Of a DNA stretch of 64,000 nucleotides, positions 20,572 through 31,885 are shown in pieces (position 1 is the first letter of the stretch; the number at the start of each line of letters is the position of its first letter). The notes under the pieces were generated by a model. That model ran no database searches. It was not told the DNA's origin and saw nothing but the letters and a program-made list of their open reading frames with translations. The translations under genes were made by a program, and so were the position numbers. Location of the stretch: NCBI GenBank assembly GCA_963377175.1, contig CAUJNA010003776.1, forward strand, positions 124,001-188,000. The letters are read 5' to 3'. The DNA comes from Effrenium voratum (taxonomy: Eukaryota > Sar > Dinophyceae > Suessiales > Symbiodiniaceae).

Positions 20572-20745
20572 AGTCATTGCAAGCAGTCATTGCAAGGAGT
20601 CATTGCAAGGAGTCATTGCAAGGAGTCATGGCAAGGAGTCATTGCAAGGAGTCATGGCAAGGAGTCATTGCAAGGAGTCATTGCAAGGAGTCATTGCAGG
20701 AGTCATTGCAAGGAGTCATTGCAAGGAGTCATTGCAAGGAGTCAT
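20572..20745 (+). repeat. 13-bp array, forward (AAGGAGTCATTGC)
   Basis: About 12 units of AAGGAGTCATTGC are present. The same unit is inverted at 20990-21113, so the pair could fold into a large hairpin with a loop of about 245 bp. Confidence 0.9.
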
Positions 20746-20989
20746 GAGAGCCATTGCAAGTTGCAAGGAGCCAAGTGCATGGAGTCAAGTGCAAGTCGCA
20801 AGTGCACGGAGTTAAGTGCAAGTTGCAAGTGCAAGGAGCCAAGTGCAAGGAGCCAAGTGCAAGGAGCAAAGTGCAAGGAGCCAAGTGCATGGAGTCAAGT
20901 GCAAGTTGCAAGTGCATGGAGTCAAGTTGCAAGTGCAAGGAGTCAAGTGCAAGTTGCAAGTGCAAGGAGTCAAGTGCAAGTTGCAATCC

Positions 20990-21113
20990 TTGCCATGACT
21001 CCTTGCAATGACTCCTTGCAATGACTCCTTGCAATGACTCCTTGCAATGACTCCTTGCAATGACTCCTTGCAATGACTCCTTGCAATGACTCCTTGCAAT
21101 GACTCCTTGCATT
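20990..21113 (-). repeat. 13-bp array, inverted
   Basis: This is GCAATGACTCCTT repeated, the reverse complement of the array at 20572. Confidence 0.9.
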
Positions 21114-21771
21114 GACTTTCATGATGATGATTCCTGGCAATGACACCTTGTAATGACTCTCAGGAGAACAATTCAAGTGAACCCAGCGGAAGAACCCTTC
21201 GCCATGCTTTCGGGAAAAGGTTATCCATCTAAGACCTGGACCAAACGTATACCAAAAGGGAACCCGCAGTTTCGGACTTTTAACTTGCTGGGAAGACCCG
21301 TTTAATAAACTAGACCACGGTTGGCCCGAAAGCAGAACGTCGCAAGCGAGGTCGGCCCAACACGAAGCATTTGTGAAGCAAGCGCGAGACAGCACCAGGC
21401 AAGGTGCTCTGCGCAAACTGGTCGGTGCAAGTTGGTCTGCGCAAGTTGCTCTACGCAAGTTGCACTGTGCAGGTTGCTCTGCGCAAGTTGCTCCGCGCAA
21501 GTTGCTCCGGCAAGTTGGTCCCTGCAAGTGGCTCCCTGCAAGTTGCTCTGTGCAAATTGCGCTCCCTGCAAGTTGCTCTGTGCAAGCTGCTCTGTGCAAG
21601 TTGCTCTGTGCAAGTTGCTCTGCGTAAGTTGCTCTGCGCAAGTTGCTCTAGGCAAGGCGCTCTGCGCAAACTGGTCGGTGCAAGTTGGTCTGCGCAAGTT
21701 GCTCTGTGCAACTTGCTCTGCGCAAGTTGCTCTGCACAAGTTGCTTTAAAATGCAAGTTGCATCTTGCGAC

Positions 21772-21851
21772 GCCCGCCCGCGGACCAGGGAGGAATCGAA
21801 CCCGCGACCCGCCGGTTCCGGGAGCAGGCGCGCGAACCACGAGACAACTCC
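21772..21851 (-). repeat. tRNA-like segment, second copy
   Basis: This is the copy B counterpart of 19561-19640, with the same B-box-like GGTTCGATTCC on the - strand. Confidence 0.5.
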
Positions 21852-22439
21852 GAGTTTTTTGCCTGACACGCCGATTCCCCCGCTGAGGGGTTTTGCGCGA
21901 GCACCGCAGTAAAGGAAAAAGATAGAAGAACAGCAGAAGAAATCAAAAAACCTCGAGTTTTTGCACCTCGACCACGCCGATCCCCGCAGAGGGTTGCGCG
22001 AGCACCGCAGAAATCGCAAAAAACCATAGGTTTTTGCACCTCGACCACGCCGATCCCCGCAGAGGGTCGCGCGGGCATGTTGGAAATCGCAAAAAACCAT
22101 GGGTTTTTGCACCTCGACCACGCCGATCCCCGCAGAGGGTCGCGCGGGCATGTTAGAAATCGCAAAAAACCATGGGTTTTTGCACCTCGACCACGCCGAT
22201 CCCCGCAGAGGGTCGATTTTCGTGTAGTGTCGTCGGCACTACCCCGCCGCCCTAAGAAGAGATTTTAACTCCTCGCAAGTCAATTGCACTTGACTCCTTG
22301 CACTTGCAACTTGCACTCGACTCCTTACACTTGCAACTTGCACTTGACTCCATGCACTTGCAACTTGCACTTGACTCCATGCACTTGCAACTTGCACCTG
22401 ACTCCTTGCACTTGCAACTTGCACTTGACTCCATGCGCA

Positions 22440-22950
22440 GCTCGCAATGACTCTCTTGCTCTTGACTCCTGTGCAATGACTCCTTGCAATGACTCCTCAT
22501 GACTCCTTGCAATGACTCCTTGCAATGACTCCTTGCAATGACTCCTTGCAATGACTCCTTGCAATGACTCCTTGCAATGACTCCTTGCAATGACTCCTTG
22601 CAATGACTCCTTGCAATGACTCCTTGCAATGACTCCTTGCAATGACTCCTTGCAATGACTCCTTGCAATGACTCCTTGCAATGACTCCTTGCAATGACTC
22701 CTTGCAATGACTCCTTGCAATGACTCCTTGCAATGACTCCTTGCAATGACTCCTTGCAATGACTCCTTGCAATGACTCCTTGACTCCTTGCAATGACTCC
22801 TTGCAATGACTCCTTGCAATGACTCCTTGCAATGACTCCTTGCAATGACTCCTTGCAATGACTCCTTCTCCTTGCAATGACTCCTTGCAATGACTCCTTG
22901 CAATGACTCCTTGCAATGACTCCTTGCAATGACTCCTTGCAATGACTTTC
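22440..22950 (-). repeat. 13-bp array, long inverted copy
   Basis: About 35 units of GCAATGACTCCTT are present with a few short interruptions (for example near 22785 and 22868). No spacers are present, so it is a plain satellite and not a CRISPR array. Confidence 0.95.
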
Positions 22951-23137
22951 ATGATGATGATTCCTTGCAATGACACCTTGTAATGACTCTCATGAGAACA
23001 ACTCAAGTGAACCAGCGGAAGAACCCTTCGCCATGCTTTCGGGAAAAAGCTCCACTTTTGCTGGCCAATCCACTCGATCGGAAGGTGGGTCATAACCCTT
23101 TGGCTTACCAAATCGCCCCCAGCTCTCGGCCCCGGGC

Positions 23138-23178
23138 AAAGTAGGTGCCGGACCCCCACAGCGTTGTGCTGCGGCTGC
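23138..23178 (-). CDS. PARP-type catalytic domain, LWGSGTYF exon
   Basis: This 41-bp exon reads SRSTTLWGSGTYF. The acceptor is GAGCCAG before 23178. The donor is of GC type (TTT|GCCCGG). It begins with two bases that complete a Gly codon from the exon at 24257, and ends in phase 0 for the exon at 18118. W-G-x-G-x-Y-F-A is the diagnostic PARP motif; the Tyr corresponds to the nicotinamide-site Tyr that precedes FA in PARP1. Confidence 0.8.
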
Positions 23179-24256
23179 CTGGCTCGCGTGTTTTGAGGCT
23201 CGGTGCCGTGTTTGGTGTGGTTTCAAAGCAAACCTTCAAGGAACCAATTTTTCCTTCGGGGGGGCCCTATTCTTTTGAGACAAACCCATGTGCTTGCGCA
23301 GCTCATGCAAATGTTCACAGTTCTCTCTGGGTGTCTAATTAAATGGGGGGCTCAAAGGTGGGCGACCTACCTCAATCACTTGATCGATCATGTTTCTGTT
23401 GACCCAACTCCGCACTTCAGTGCCAGCTTCTCCGGGTGCATCTTCGGCGAACACAGCCAAGGACAAGCTTATGCGCACCTACGCCAGCAAACTGCCTGCA
23501 AAGTGTCTTGTTTCTGGGATGAAGGGCTGTTATCCCTGAATCAAAATCCGATTGACACGCCGGAGAAAAAGAAGAATAAATAAGTAAAAAAAAGACCCGC
23601 CCCAGTTCTTGCTCGACACAAAAGCCAAAAGCGCCCGCAAGTGACGTATTCCCCCCCACAAACCACCGGCAGAAAAAAAAAAAAAAAAAAACGCGGATGA
23701 CAAGCCGCCTTGATCAGACGAAGGAATAGATGGACCCTGGGCCACTGGTGAAAAGACCCCCTCGGCAAAAACGCGAATCACTTGTGGGCATGGACAAAAT
23801 AAACCCTGGATTCCCCCAAAAGGTTGAAGTCTAAAGATCGAACCCAGTAGCAATCAAGAACACCTAATTGGCATCCCCGCTGAAAGAATGATGGCCCGTT
23901 TCAAGTCCACGGTTTGGATCTTCGAACAGCGACAACGAATCCAGCAACGACGGATCCAATCCTTGGAACATGTCTACGTCCATTTGCACGGGGGATGCGA
24001 CTAAGGATCGTGGCAATCGCGCATCTCCAGTTGGAGCGGTTCGATGCCAAAAGACAACAATGCTTGTGTCTCAAACACTCACTTCCTCAGTGGATTGCCC
24101 AAACACAATCAGAACTGTTTGGATGCCACCCAAAAAAATATTTCGCAAAAGTGTTTAAAGCCCAGGAACCCAGGAAGTGACAGCACCGATTCTGGGGGAA
24201 CATGCGCCGGCACTTTCGCACCCCCGCCCCCGGAGAGCGTGGAGTCGCACTCCCGC

Positions 24257-24309
24257 CTGAGGCGAGGGGCTGGAAGCCGCACACCGGGTTGTTGATGATG
24301 GACCTCGCG
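24257..24309 (-). CDS. PARP-type catalytic domain, GFQPLASG exon
   Basis: The frame reads ARSIINNPVCGFQPLASG and ends with a GC donor, CTCAG|GCGGGA, at 24256. Spliced to 23178 it reads GFQPLASGSRSTTLWGSGTY, as expected for the loop between the H-G and Y-F-A motifs. The start is uncertain, with candidate acceptors GGGTGAG (exon from 24309) or GCGAG (from 24303). Just upstream, the neighbouring frame reads KLFH, so the H-G motif expected here may be shifted, spliced or lost. Confidence 0.65.
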
Positions 24310-24414
24310 CTCACCCGGCGCGAGGTGAAACAACTTGCCGACTTGCCGATCCATCGGCGCGACAGCGGTGAGCGGGGTGGAAGGAATTCCCAGGTCCACC
24401 CGGGAGGTGGAAAC

Positions 24415-24565
24415 CTGCGATCGGTGCCATAGGTAGGGAGTGGGGTTCAATGAACCCAACAATTCCCCTTGGTGAAAAACTTGCGATCGGTGCCATAGGT
24501 AGGGAGTGGGGTTCAATGAGCCCAACAATTCCCCTTGGTGAAAAACTTGCGATCGGTGCGAAATC
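24415..24565 (+). repeat. 65-bp tandem repeat, about 2.3 units
   Basis: GCGATCGGTGCCATAGGTAG followed by GGAGTGGGGTTCAATGANCC and AATTCCCCTTGGTGAAAAAC is repeated almost exactly. Confidence 0.9.
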
Positions 24566-25242
24566 GGTAGGGAAGTCGGGAATCCCAGGGAAACCACCAG
24601 CTGGACGCTTTAGAAGGGTCACTCCATTTCTCACTCCCGAGCAGCAGCAAGAGAAGCAGAGCGCGCGATTTGCGAAGAGCCCAGAAGGACCTTCTGGCAA
24701 GGCCCCCCCTTCATGGTCAAATCGGACGAACAAGCGGGGGATGCCGAGGGAGCGGGGAGATGGGGGGGAATCCTCCCGTATGTCTGGCGCCCCCTGATCC
24801 CTACTTGGCTTCCCCGATTTAAAGCTGCTTCCAGCCCCGGAGGTCCAAAATTTTGTGCCTTTGAAAGCAACTCCTCTGCCACTGCGCCCAAAGAAGGCGA
24901 TGGGGCTTCACTGTGTGGACCCGAGTCAGCGACCTGTTTTCTTCCCATACCTTGCAATATATCCCAAAACATGTTTCCGAATAGAACCAAAATACCGCCG
25001 AGCAAAAAAAAAACGCACGCTAAGAGCAGTATTTTTGTCAGGTTCCTTCCAATTGGTGGCTTGGATTGGTGGTTTGGACTAGCTTGGCTCAGCGTTTCCC
25101 ACCTAGCCCCTACCAAAAACCAGGGAATTCAAACCATCCAATCCACCGGGTGCACTCCAACTGAGCTTGGCGCTCCAGCGCCTCGTTGTTGCACCCGTGG
25201 AAGGCCCAGCACCTGCCGCCACATAGCAAAAGAAGCCATGAG

Positions 25243-25360
25243 CTGGGATCCGGATGCATTATACACCTGAACCTTGCAACTTGTAAGCGGTGGTTCCCCT
25301 TTACTTTGGTGGAAAAGGCCACGTTTCAAATGGTTGCAAAATGAATTTCTTTTGAGGAGG
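25243..25360 (+). repeat. Family D element, copy 2
   Basis: GGATCCGGATGCATTATACA at the left and AAATGGTTGCAAAATG near the right match 51760-51880. Confidence 0.75.
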
Positions 25361-26486
25361 TCTGATGAGACGCGGCCATTGGACCACGAAGGTGAGTTCA
25401 GCATGGTTTGGAGTGATGTTTTTCTCGGCGTTGCTTTCAGGAAAGCCTGGCTTGTTTGAAAACTCGGCAGCAAGCAAGTGTTCCTAGCCTGCAAACAGCG
25501 ACGAACTCCAAATGGCACAGACGCACACTTGACATGAGATAGTTCAATGGCAAGGCATCCACGATCAGAAACTCGAAAGATAACTGGAGTTTCGGAGAAA
25601 ACAACACAAAAAACATCTCTGGAGGAGAATAATTTTGTTTCAGCCCCAAACGTTGTTTTTGCTTTGGTTTCTCAAGCGTTTTTGCTTTTTTTGGTTTTCC
25701 CTCAGTTTCTTTTTGCTTTTTGGCATTGTCCCTCGCAAAAACCAACAAACTCGACTTGTTGGTTGTTGAGAAGGCCAGATTTCACCGCCCCCCCCCCTCC
25801 CCCCCAAAAAAAAGAACGATTTTTGTTGTTTGTGTGAGGGATAACAAAACAAACTGAGGAAAAAGAAACACCTTGAGAAACCAAAACACAAACAAAGTTT
25901 GGGGCTGAAACAAAATAATTTCCCCAGAGATTGGTATTTGTGTTTTGTTTTGGCTTTCTTGATGTGTTTTCAAAAAATGGTTTCCCTCAGTATTTTCAGT
26001 ATCCCTCACGAAAGCAAAACAGCGAGATGTGTTTAATATGTATATATATATATATATATGATGCCCCTCAGTTGTTTTTGTTTTATAAGACTTAATTCTT
26101 GCATATATCAAAAACATGTCAAACAACAGTGTTTGTTTGCACTTCGTAAGAGTAGAACATAAGAAAACACTGTAGATGTGATTGCTTTTATATCAGGGCC
26201 AATTCAATATGGAATGTCACAAGAGACCAGAATCTGGTCAAGGGGTTTGTACACACACGTTCATGATTCTGCATCACACGTTTAAGTATACAAATAATAC
26301 AAACCGCGGCACCAGGCAGTCTAACATTAAAATGCTTATTTTCTATACGTATGAAATAGTTTAAAAAGACTTCAAGACACAACAGGTACATGATGGGGGG
26401 GGGGGCGGATGCGTGTGTATATATATGTATATATGGCCCCCCCCAAAGATCGACCATTTTCTGTGTTTTGAGATAGATGCGGTGCA

Positions 26487-27089
26487 TTATTGCAAGAAAC
26501 AGATGTGCATATGCTGGGGTCGACATTCAAGTGCAGTGGTGTTGAGGACGGTTGCTGGATGGCATGCGTTTTGCATTGTATGGGTTTTGAGGACGCAGGA
26601 CATCAAATGCCCTGCACAGGACCACATGTCCTTGCCCCTCTGCCAGTACTCATACTGAGCAGAGCGGATCTGGGCCCGCAAAATCACACTGCCTGCCTTA
26701 ACATTCTGATTTGCTTTCAGGCGATCCTTAATGAATCGCCATGCGCGATCGATAATTTGCGTGCCGGCTTTTACCGACAAGCGCTTGCCGCCAGGGAGCT
26801 TATGGGACACCACCTTGACATAGGTCGGGGGCTTCCATGAGCGCTTGCCGTTCTTGATGACGAGCTTCTTCTTGTGCACCACCGAGTCATGCACCACGCC
26901 ATCAATCTTGAGCTTGTAGGATCGAGCGCTATCTGTGTGCAAGATGATGCTCTTGCCCTGCAAGGCCTTGATAGAGAAAAAATCAAGGCCTTGAGAGAGA
27001 TAGTCACTGGGTCTGGGCATTCTGTTCCAGGACCTTTTTTTTTGATTTCTTCGAGGTTTATTCACTTTCCGAGATTCTGACCTGGGCAT
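26487..27089 (-). pseudogene. ISXO2/IS1595-like DDE transposase C-terminal part
   Basis: The - strand frame (200 codons) carries LQGKSIILHTDSARSYKLKI (about residues 43-62), PTYVKVVSHKLPGGKRLSVK, AGTQIIDRAWRFIKDRLKAN and LRAQIRSAQYEYWQRGKDMW. HTDxxxSY, then a GTQ-ID--W-F-K block, then RSAQYEYW is the pattern I recall for the many ISXO2-type transposase-domain proteins of dinoflagellates. Only the C-terminal half is present. The first ~38 residues look unrelated, so it is probably a remnant. It is close to 26437-27449, whose inverted repeats enclose it. Confidence 0.7.
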
Positions 27090-27132
27090 TCTCTCCCAGG
27101 ACCCTGATTTTTTGATTTTGTTTGATTTTTTT

Positions 27133-27360
27133 TATTTCTTCGGATTTTTTCAACATGTTCATCCTGTGCAGCCAAAAGGCAGATGCAACATGATTTTGTG
27201 TTTTTTTATTTTTTTGATTTCTTCGGGTTTTTTCAACATGTTCATCCTGTGCAGCCAAAAGGCAGATGCAAGATGATTTTGATGTGTTTGTTTCTTTTGA
27301 TTTCTTCGGGTTTTTTCAACATGTTCATCCTGTGCAGCCAAAAGGTAGATGCAAGATGAA
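27133..27360. repeat. 80-90-bp tandem repeat, three units
   Basis: TTTTTTCAACATGTTCATCC followed by TGTGCAGCCAAAAGGCAGATGCA occurs three times, with small changes. Confidence 0.9.
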
Positions 27361-27475
27361 GTTGGGAAGCCAGAAGCCCGAGACCTTGCAGATTCTGGGA
27401 TGTGTCACCAGAGACAAAACACAGAAAATGGTCGATCTTTGGGGGGGGGTACCATATATATGTTCCAGGCCGTGG

Positions 27476-27488
27476 ACCCCCCCCCCCC

Positions 27489-27524
<36 letters not shown>

Positions 27525-27940
27525 TGTGGGGGTGGGGTGGGTGGGTGGTGGGGTGGTGGTGGGGTGGTGGGGTGGTGGGGTGGTGGTTGGGTGGTTGGGT
27601 GGTTGGGCCAACCCCCCCCCCCCTGTGGGGGGTGGGCTGGGTGGTGGGGTGGTGGGGTGGTGGGGTGGTGGGGTGGTGGGGTGGTGGGGTGGTGGGGTGG
27701 TGGGTGGTTGGTGGTTGGGTGGTTGGGTGGTTGGGTGGTTGGGTGGTTGGGTGGTTGGGTGGTTTGGGGTGTGGTTCGGAGTTGGTTTAGGCTTGGTGGG
27801 TTGGTTTAGGGTTGGTTCAGGGTTGGTTCAGGGTTGGTTTGCGGTGGGTTTCGGGTGGGTTTGGGTTTTGGGTTGATTTAGGCTTAGGGTTGGGGTTAAG
27901 GAGGGGTTGCAGGGTGGTTTGGTTTAGGGTAGGATGTTGC
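27476..27940 (+). repeat. Poly-C, GGTGG/GGTTG and TTTAGGGTTGG low-complexity tract
   Basis: A C-run of over 40 bases is followed by about 250 bp of GGGTGGT/GGGTGGTT and then TTTAGGGTTGG-like words. The strand asymmetry and G-runs could form G-quadruplexes. The glycine/tryptophan-rich frames are artefacts. Confidence 0.9.
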
Positions 27941-28232
27941 GAGAGGTGCGGGGGTGTTGGTTCACGGGGTAAAAGGGGGTCTGGGACCGAAGCTGCAGGG
28001 CTCGCACGGTACTGGACAGCATCCCCAGCATTGCCAGCATCATCCCCAAGATGCGGATGATGCGGGGGAGTGGGGGGACCATACCATTGGGGGGGGGGGG
28101 GGGGGGGGTACGTGGCCCAGGGACTGGTACATATATATATATTATGGCTTCGGAACATGCAAGCTTTGTTATATTGAGTCAATTTCAACACAACAGGAGG
28201 GCCTCAAATGGACGGCACCGCCCGCTCCCGAC

Positions 28233-28371
28233 CTCCGCTTTGCGTCTGAGGCGTGCGCGTGTGCGTGCCAGGCTCAAACTCCACCCCCTGGTCTTCTAAC
28301 GACCTCAGGGCGTCCGAGGGCCGCCCTACGACCCCCAGCCACGGGGAAAAACAGGTTGGGCGCTCGTTTGA
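28233..28371 (-). CDS. Exon of the PARP-like gene (NERPTCF)
   Basis: The acceptor is the CCTAG terminus of the palindromic element at 28371-28497. The frame is open from SNERPTCFSPWLGVVGRPSD through LRSLEDQGVEFEPGTHTRTP. It begins in phase 0, matching the phase-0 end of the exon at 29656. N-E-x-x-x-x-F fits the segment that precedes the H-G motif in PARPs. The donor GGAG|GTCGGG at 28232 is a guess; a stop follows in frame near 28200. Confidence 0.55.
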
Positions 28372-28497
28372 CTAGGTCCTCCAGCGGAGAGGATAGAACA
28401 AGGGTACCAACTTTTGTCTGTAGTCTGTGTTAGTAGGGGAACCCTCCCCAAAAAAAAGAAACGGTTCAAGAGGGCACCGATCGCTGGGGGACCTAGT
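28371..28497 (+). mobile_element. Introner-like family A element, copy 1
   Basis: ACTAGGTCCTCCAGC and GCTGGGGGACCTAGT form 15-bp terminal inverted repeats with one mismatch. The inside shares AGAGNGGTTAN-AANAAGG and TGTAGTCTNTNTTAGTAGGGG with the other A copies. The left end supplies the AG acceptor of the exon at 28371 on the - strand. Confidence 0.85.
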
Positions 28498-29655
28498 TGA
28501 TCCTTGGTTCAGCTTCCTCGTGCTTTTCTTCGTGGCTTGGAGCCCGGTGGTTTGGATCGGTGAGTCCAAACCAGTCCAAACCACCCACGAATTTTTGGTC
28601 GACGTTGGGTTTGGGGAGCAAACATTCTCAAGTCTTAGCAGGTAAGTGGCTGGATTTCCACCACTCCACAATAAGCAAAAATGGTCCACATGCTTCCCAA
28701 CAACCACCATGTAAGGGTGACCCGCTTGTCTATTTTTGTTTTTTAAACGCGGCCATTCCCTGCTTTTTACCACTGGCAACCGCAACCGAAAGGTATGGAT
28801 CAGTCTAGCTGATCACATCCATTGACCCTACGGCGGAAGATTGGTACCGATCGGGGGAAGAGAAGCCAAAGCCGAATTCCTACCGATCATCTGGCCATCT
28901 GGCTCGGACTAAACTCATGAGATAAACGTAGGGAACTCATCCTTGCAAACGCAGTCACATAGAAATGAGCGTGTCTTAAAATGAGTTTCACCAGCCCCCC
29001 CCCCCCCCCCCCCCCGCGGCCAAAAAAATCAAAGAACAAAAAAGAAACATAGGCGTTGGTCTCCTTTGGTGTCCACGAAGCAACCCGCAAAAGGGGGGCC
29101 GAGCCTAGAACAACTCGACACACCCAGCAGTTTTCCCAACCAATCTGTTCGAATTTCCGTTAAGAAAAGACGCCGACACCTTGGAGTCTTGGAGGAGTCT
29201 CGAAAACGAAAAGGTGGGCGACAAAGACTGGCTTGGCATCAGCCTCCAGATCCCCAAGGCGAAGAATTCCTTGCCACCTGGTCAGTTGCTCCGATATGCA
29301 AAGATCCAAAGAGAAGGGAACCAGATTCAAGCCAGTAAATCAGGATGGTCGGTGTTTTTTTTTGACTAGCAAACATGTTATGCGCCTGATCATGAACAGA
29401 ATGAAAGGATCAAGCGAGTAAAAACTATGTCATAACCATCTGAACATGATGGTCATTAGGTACTCAGCCCCTTGCATTCTCCTCCCTGAGCCCCGCCTCC
29501 TTTTTGGGTGGAGCCTCCTCAAAAACACAGACGTTTTCCTTCCCCACCCCCGCCCCCAAACACCGGGGGGTTCGGTTTCCCTCTCCGAACCACATGGTAC
29601 TTCCCAACCTTGCGGACCCCGAATCCGGAAAAGGAAAAACAAAAAAAAGCGAAAC

Positions 29656-29792
29656 GCCGTCGGCGGCGTCCGGCGTCTGAGCGAGCGGCCGCCCCAGGGA
29701 CTTGTAGTAAGGCTTCCAGGAGGCGTCGCCCTGGGGGCCGTTCTCCACTCGCTGGATCTCGGCACCCGGCGGCGGCTCCGGTAAGCGACGGT
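29656..29792 (-). CDS. PARP-type catalytic domain, IQRVENG exon
   Basis: After acceptor CAACAGAG at 29793, the frame reads DRRLPEPPPGAEIQRVENG and WKPYYKSLGRPLAQ. The donor is GGC|GTTTCG. I-x-R-V-x-N followed by W-x-x-Y is the early helix motif of PARP catalytic domains. The first two bases complete the Asp codon begun by the single G ending the exon at 31886. CAGAG is repeated at both ends of that intron. Confidence 0.75.
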
Positions 29793-30371
29793 CTCTGTTG
29801 GCCGGAGCGGACCCGGGCCCCGGAAAAAAAAGAGGTGAGACAACGAGGAGGAGTGGTGACCTACTAGAAATCAACACAATGGTGAACAGAAGATCTGCGT
29901 CCCTGAAAGGGGCGCTCAACAGAAATGTTGTTGGGACCATTTCTTTGAACACGTAGAAACCCTGCCCAACCTGCACAAGGGTTGGGCGCAAAATCAGGAG
30001 GGCAAACTTGAGAATGTCACATTAGGGTTAACTGACTCAGTTCAGAATCAATGTTCAATTAATGTTAACCCCGGATTCATCAACCCCTGCATATTGATAG
30101 GGGTGTGTTCCTGGTTTTAGTGGGGAATCATCACTTTTGGAGGGGAAGACACCCCTATTCATGAACTGAGGTTGATTCATCCGGGATCAATACTTTCCCA
30201 CGCTTGGTCAACCAAGAAGGTTCACTCCAGATGTTCTCATTCGGAACAAATCTAGAGGATTCCACCTGAATTGTTTGCCTGTGGACGCTGTCCAGACAGG
30301 GGTAGAAAGTCCCCAAAAGCGCAAGCGAAAGGACGGCTGAATCCCATATTCTACCCGTCATATGTTGGTCA

Positions 30372-30522
30372 TGCTGCGGATGGTTGCGAATATGTTTCTT
30401 GCACTACCGTTCAGAAACCATGGTTGAAAGCATAACGTTTGTTCGGTATTTGCAGAACAACCAATGGGGTTCAACCATGGTTTCTGTACGGGCGCGCGAA
30501 ATGGTTTTCGTCCATCCACTGT
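30372..30522. mobile_element. Introner-like family B element, copy 1
   Basis: GCTGCGGATGGTTGCGAA at the left and TTTTCGTCCATCCACTGTA at the right match the B family ends. The inside contains AAACCATGGTTGAA inverted repeats. A second, more diverged copy is at about 30692-30822. Confidence 0.75.
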
Positions 30523-31885
30523 ATTTCTAGGGGCCTCTAGCACTGTTTCCCTTTCTCCTTTCATCCGAGTGGTGGCAACAGAATTGGAACCAGTTCTTGT
30601 GGGGTTGACATTTTCTAGTGGGTCCTCATCCCACCAACACACTATGATTCGAATGGTGAAGTTGTGGGGTACTTCAAACTAAATTGAGTCATGCTGTGGA
30701 ATGTTGCGAAATCCACTTCGTACCACCTAAGAACTATGGATGCAACCATGTCTTGTGTTTACAGGGTGATCGAATCACTTCCAAGGTTTCTTCGATGGAA
30801 ATGGATTTTGCACCCATCCAAACGAAACAAATCAAGGTCATTGTCCCGGCGTGGCTACGGACAGGTGGGAAAAGGCCCTTTTCTGGCCCCTTTCTGTGAT
30901 ACTAAGGGTCCCCTTCCAGGGTTCTCAACAACTTTGACACAACTGGCCTCCTCTTACCATCAAAGCCATCCCCGAAGCTGCGGGGTTACAGGGAAGCCAG
31001 CGATCCCATGCTCCGACTTTGATAGCCCCTAGAAACTGAACCGAAAGAATGACCCCAGGAGACAGGAGAAAGGGGGGATTGTTGGGTTGAGGGAGAACTG
31101 CTTCTTGGAAAAAGGAAATGGGGAAGGAAGGGATGGACGGAAATACGTTGACCTACGTGGACAAAAACCAGTTCCATGGTTCATCCATCCCAGGCTGGTG
31201 CATGGCGTGGATTTCGGATTTCGTGCATCCATAGGACCCTTCGCGGCCCAAGGATCTGGACACAACGGGCCAGCCTTTGACCCAAAACACTAGAAACACC
31301 GCTGGAAAAAACTGAACCTTTTGTCCAGTAGTGACAAGACAAATTCCAGGGAAAAGTGCAAAACATGTTTCCAGGGATTGATTCCTTTTCCACCCTTTCC
31401 AGCCATCGTTCTTGTCCAAAACCAGCCATTCGGGTTTTCGGTGGTTTTCTAGAAAGATCCGGATCCCTGGAAAGAATGGACATGGAAGTTACCCCTCGAA
31501 TATTCCCCCACCAAACCTAGCATGCAACCCCGAGCAAGCGGGGTTGCATCTCCCAAAAAGGAGACTCCTTTCAATGGCTTGTTTGGGTTATGCTAAACAG
31601 GGCAGTATCCTTTTGGCCATTTGGGTGTCTTTTTTTCAGGGGGGCTCCCTCCAAAATGGTGCTTCTTGTGGTGCTCTTCTCAAAACCACCCACAAAACAA
31701 GACGTCGCAAAAAACAAACACACACACACACCAAAAAAAAAGAGGGGGTCCTCAAAGAACCCGACCTTGAACAACCGTAAAAAAGAGGGGCCCCCCCACC
31801 CCCAACCAAAAAGGACTTGGGCCTACTTCAGCCACCAAAACGAAACGGCCTCCAAGGCACGGCCGTCCACTTTTCCGATTTCGAC

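Larger units (their letters stand above)
19111..21218. repeat. Satellite block, copy A of a tandem duplication
   Basis: The block begins AACTAGACCACGGTTGGCCC and ends TTCGCCATGCTTTCGGGAAA. It contains, in order, a 14-bp array, a tRNA-like segment, a 70-80-bp array, a 13-bp array, a CAAGTGCAAGTTG-rich part and an inverted 13-bp array. Copy B follows at 21308. Both lie in the intron between the exons at 23138 and 18118. Confidence 0.85.
21308..23047. repeat. Satellite block, copy B
   Basis: This copy is similar to 19111-21218 throughout but has a shorter 70-80-bp array (four units) and a longer inverted 13-bp array. Start and end words are shared with copy A. Confidence 0.85.
26437..27449 (-). 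mobile_element. 1-kb inverted-repeat element with transposase remnant
   Basis: CCCCAAAGATCGACCATTTT continues to about 26470, and its reverse complement stands at 27415-27449. The inverted repeats are about 33 bp and nearly perfect. Between them, on the - strand, lies the transposase-domain frame listed separately, and beside it the 80-90-bp repeats at 27133-27360. The element sits in a large intron of the - strand gene. Confidence 0.65.

Noticed and set aside
22252..22942. Frames of over 200 codons on the - strand
   Set aside because: The 13-bp satellite has no stop in these frames, and the product repeats a 13-residue unit.
22440..22950. CRISPR-like array
   Set aside because: Units are directly adjacent with no unique spacers, and the context is eukaryotic.
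27266..27876. Gly/Trp/Val-rich frames
   Set aside because: They arise from GGTGG/GGTTG simple sequence.
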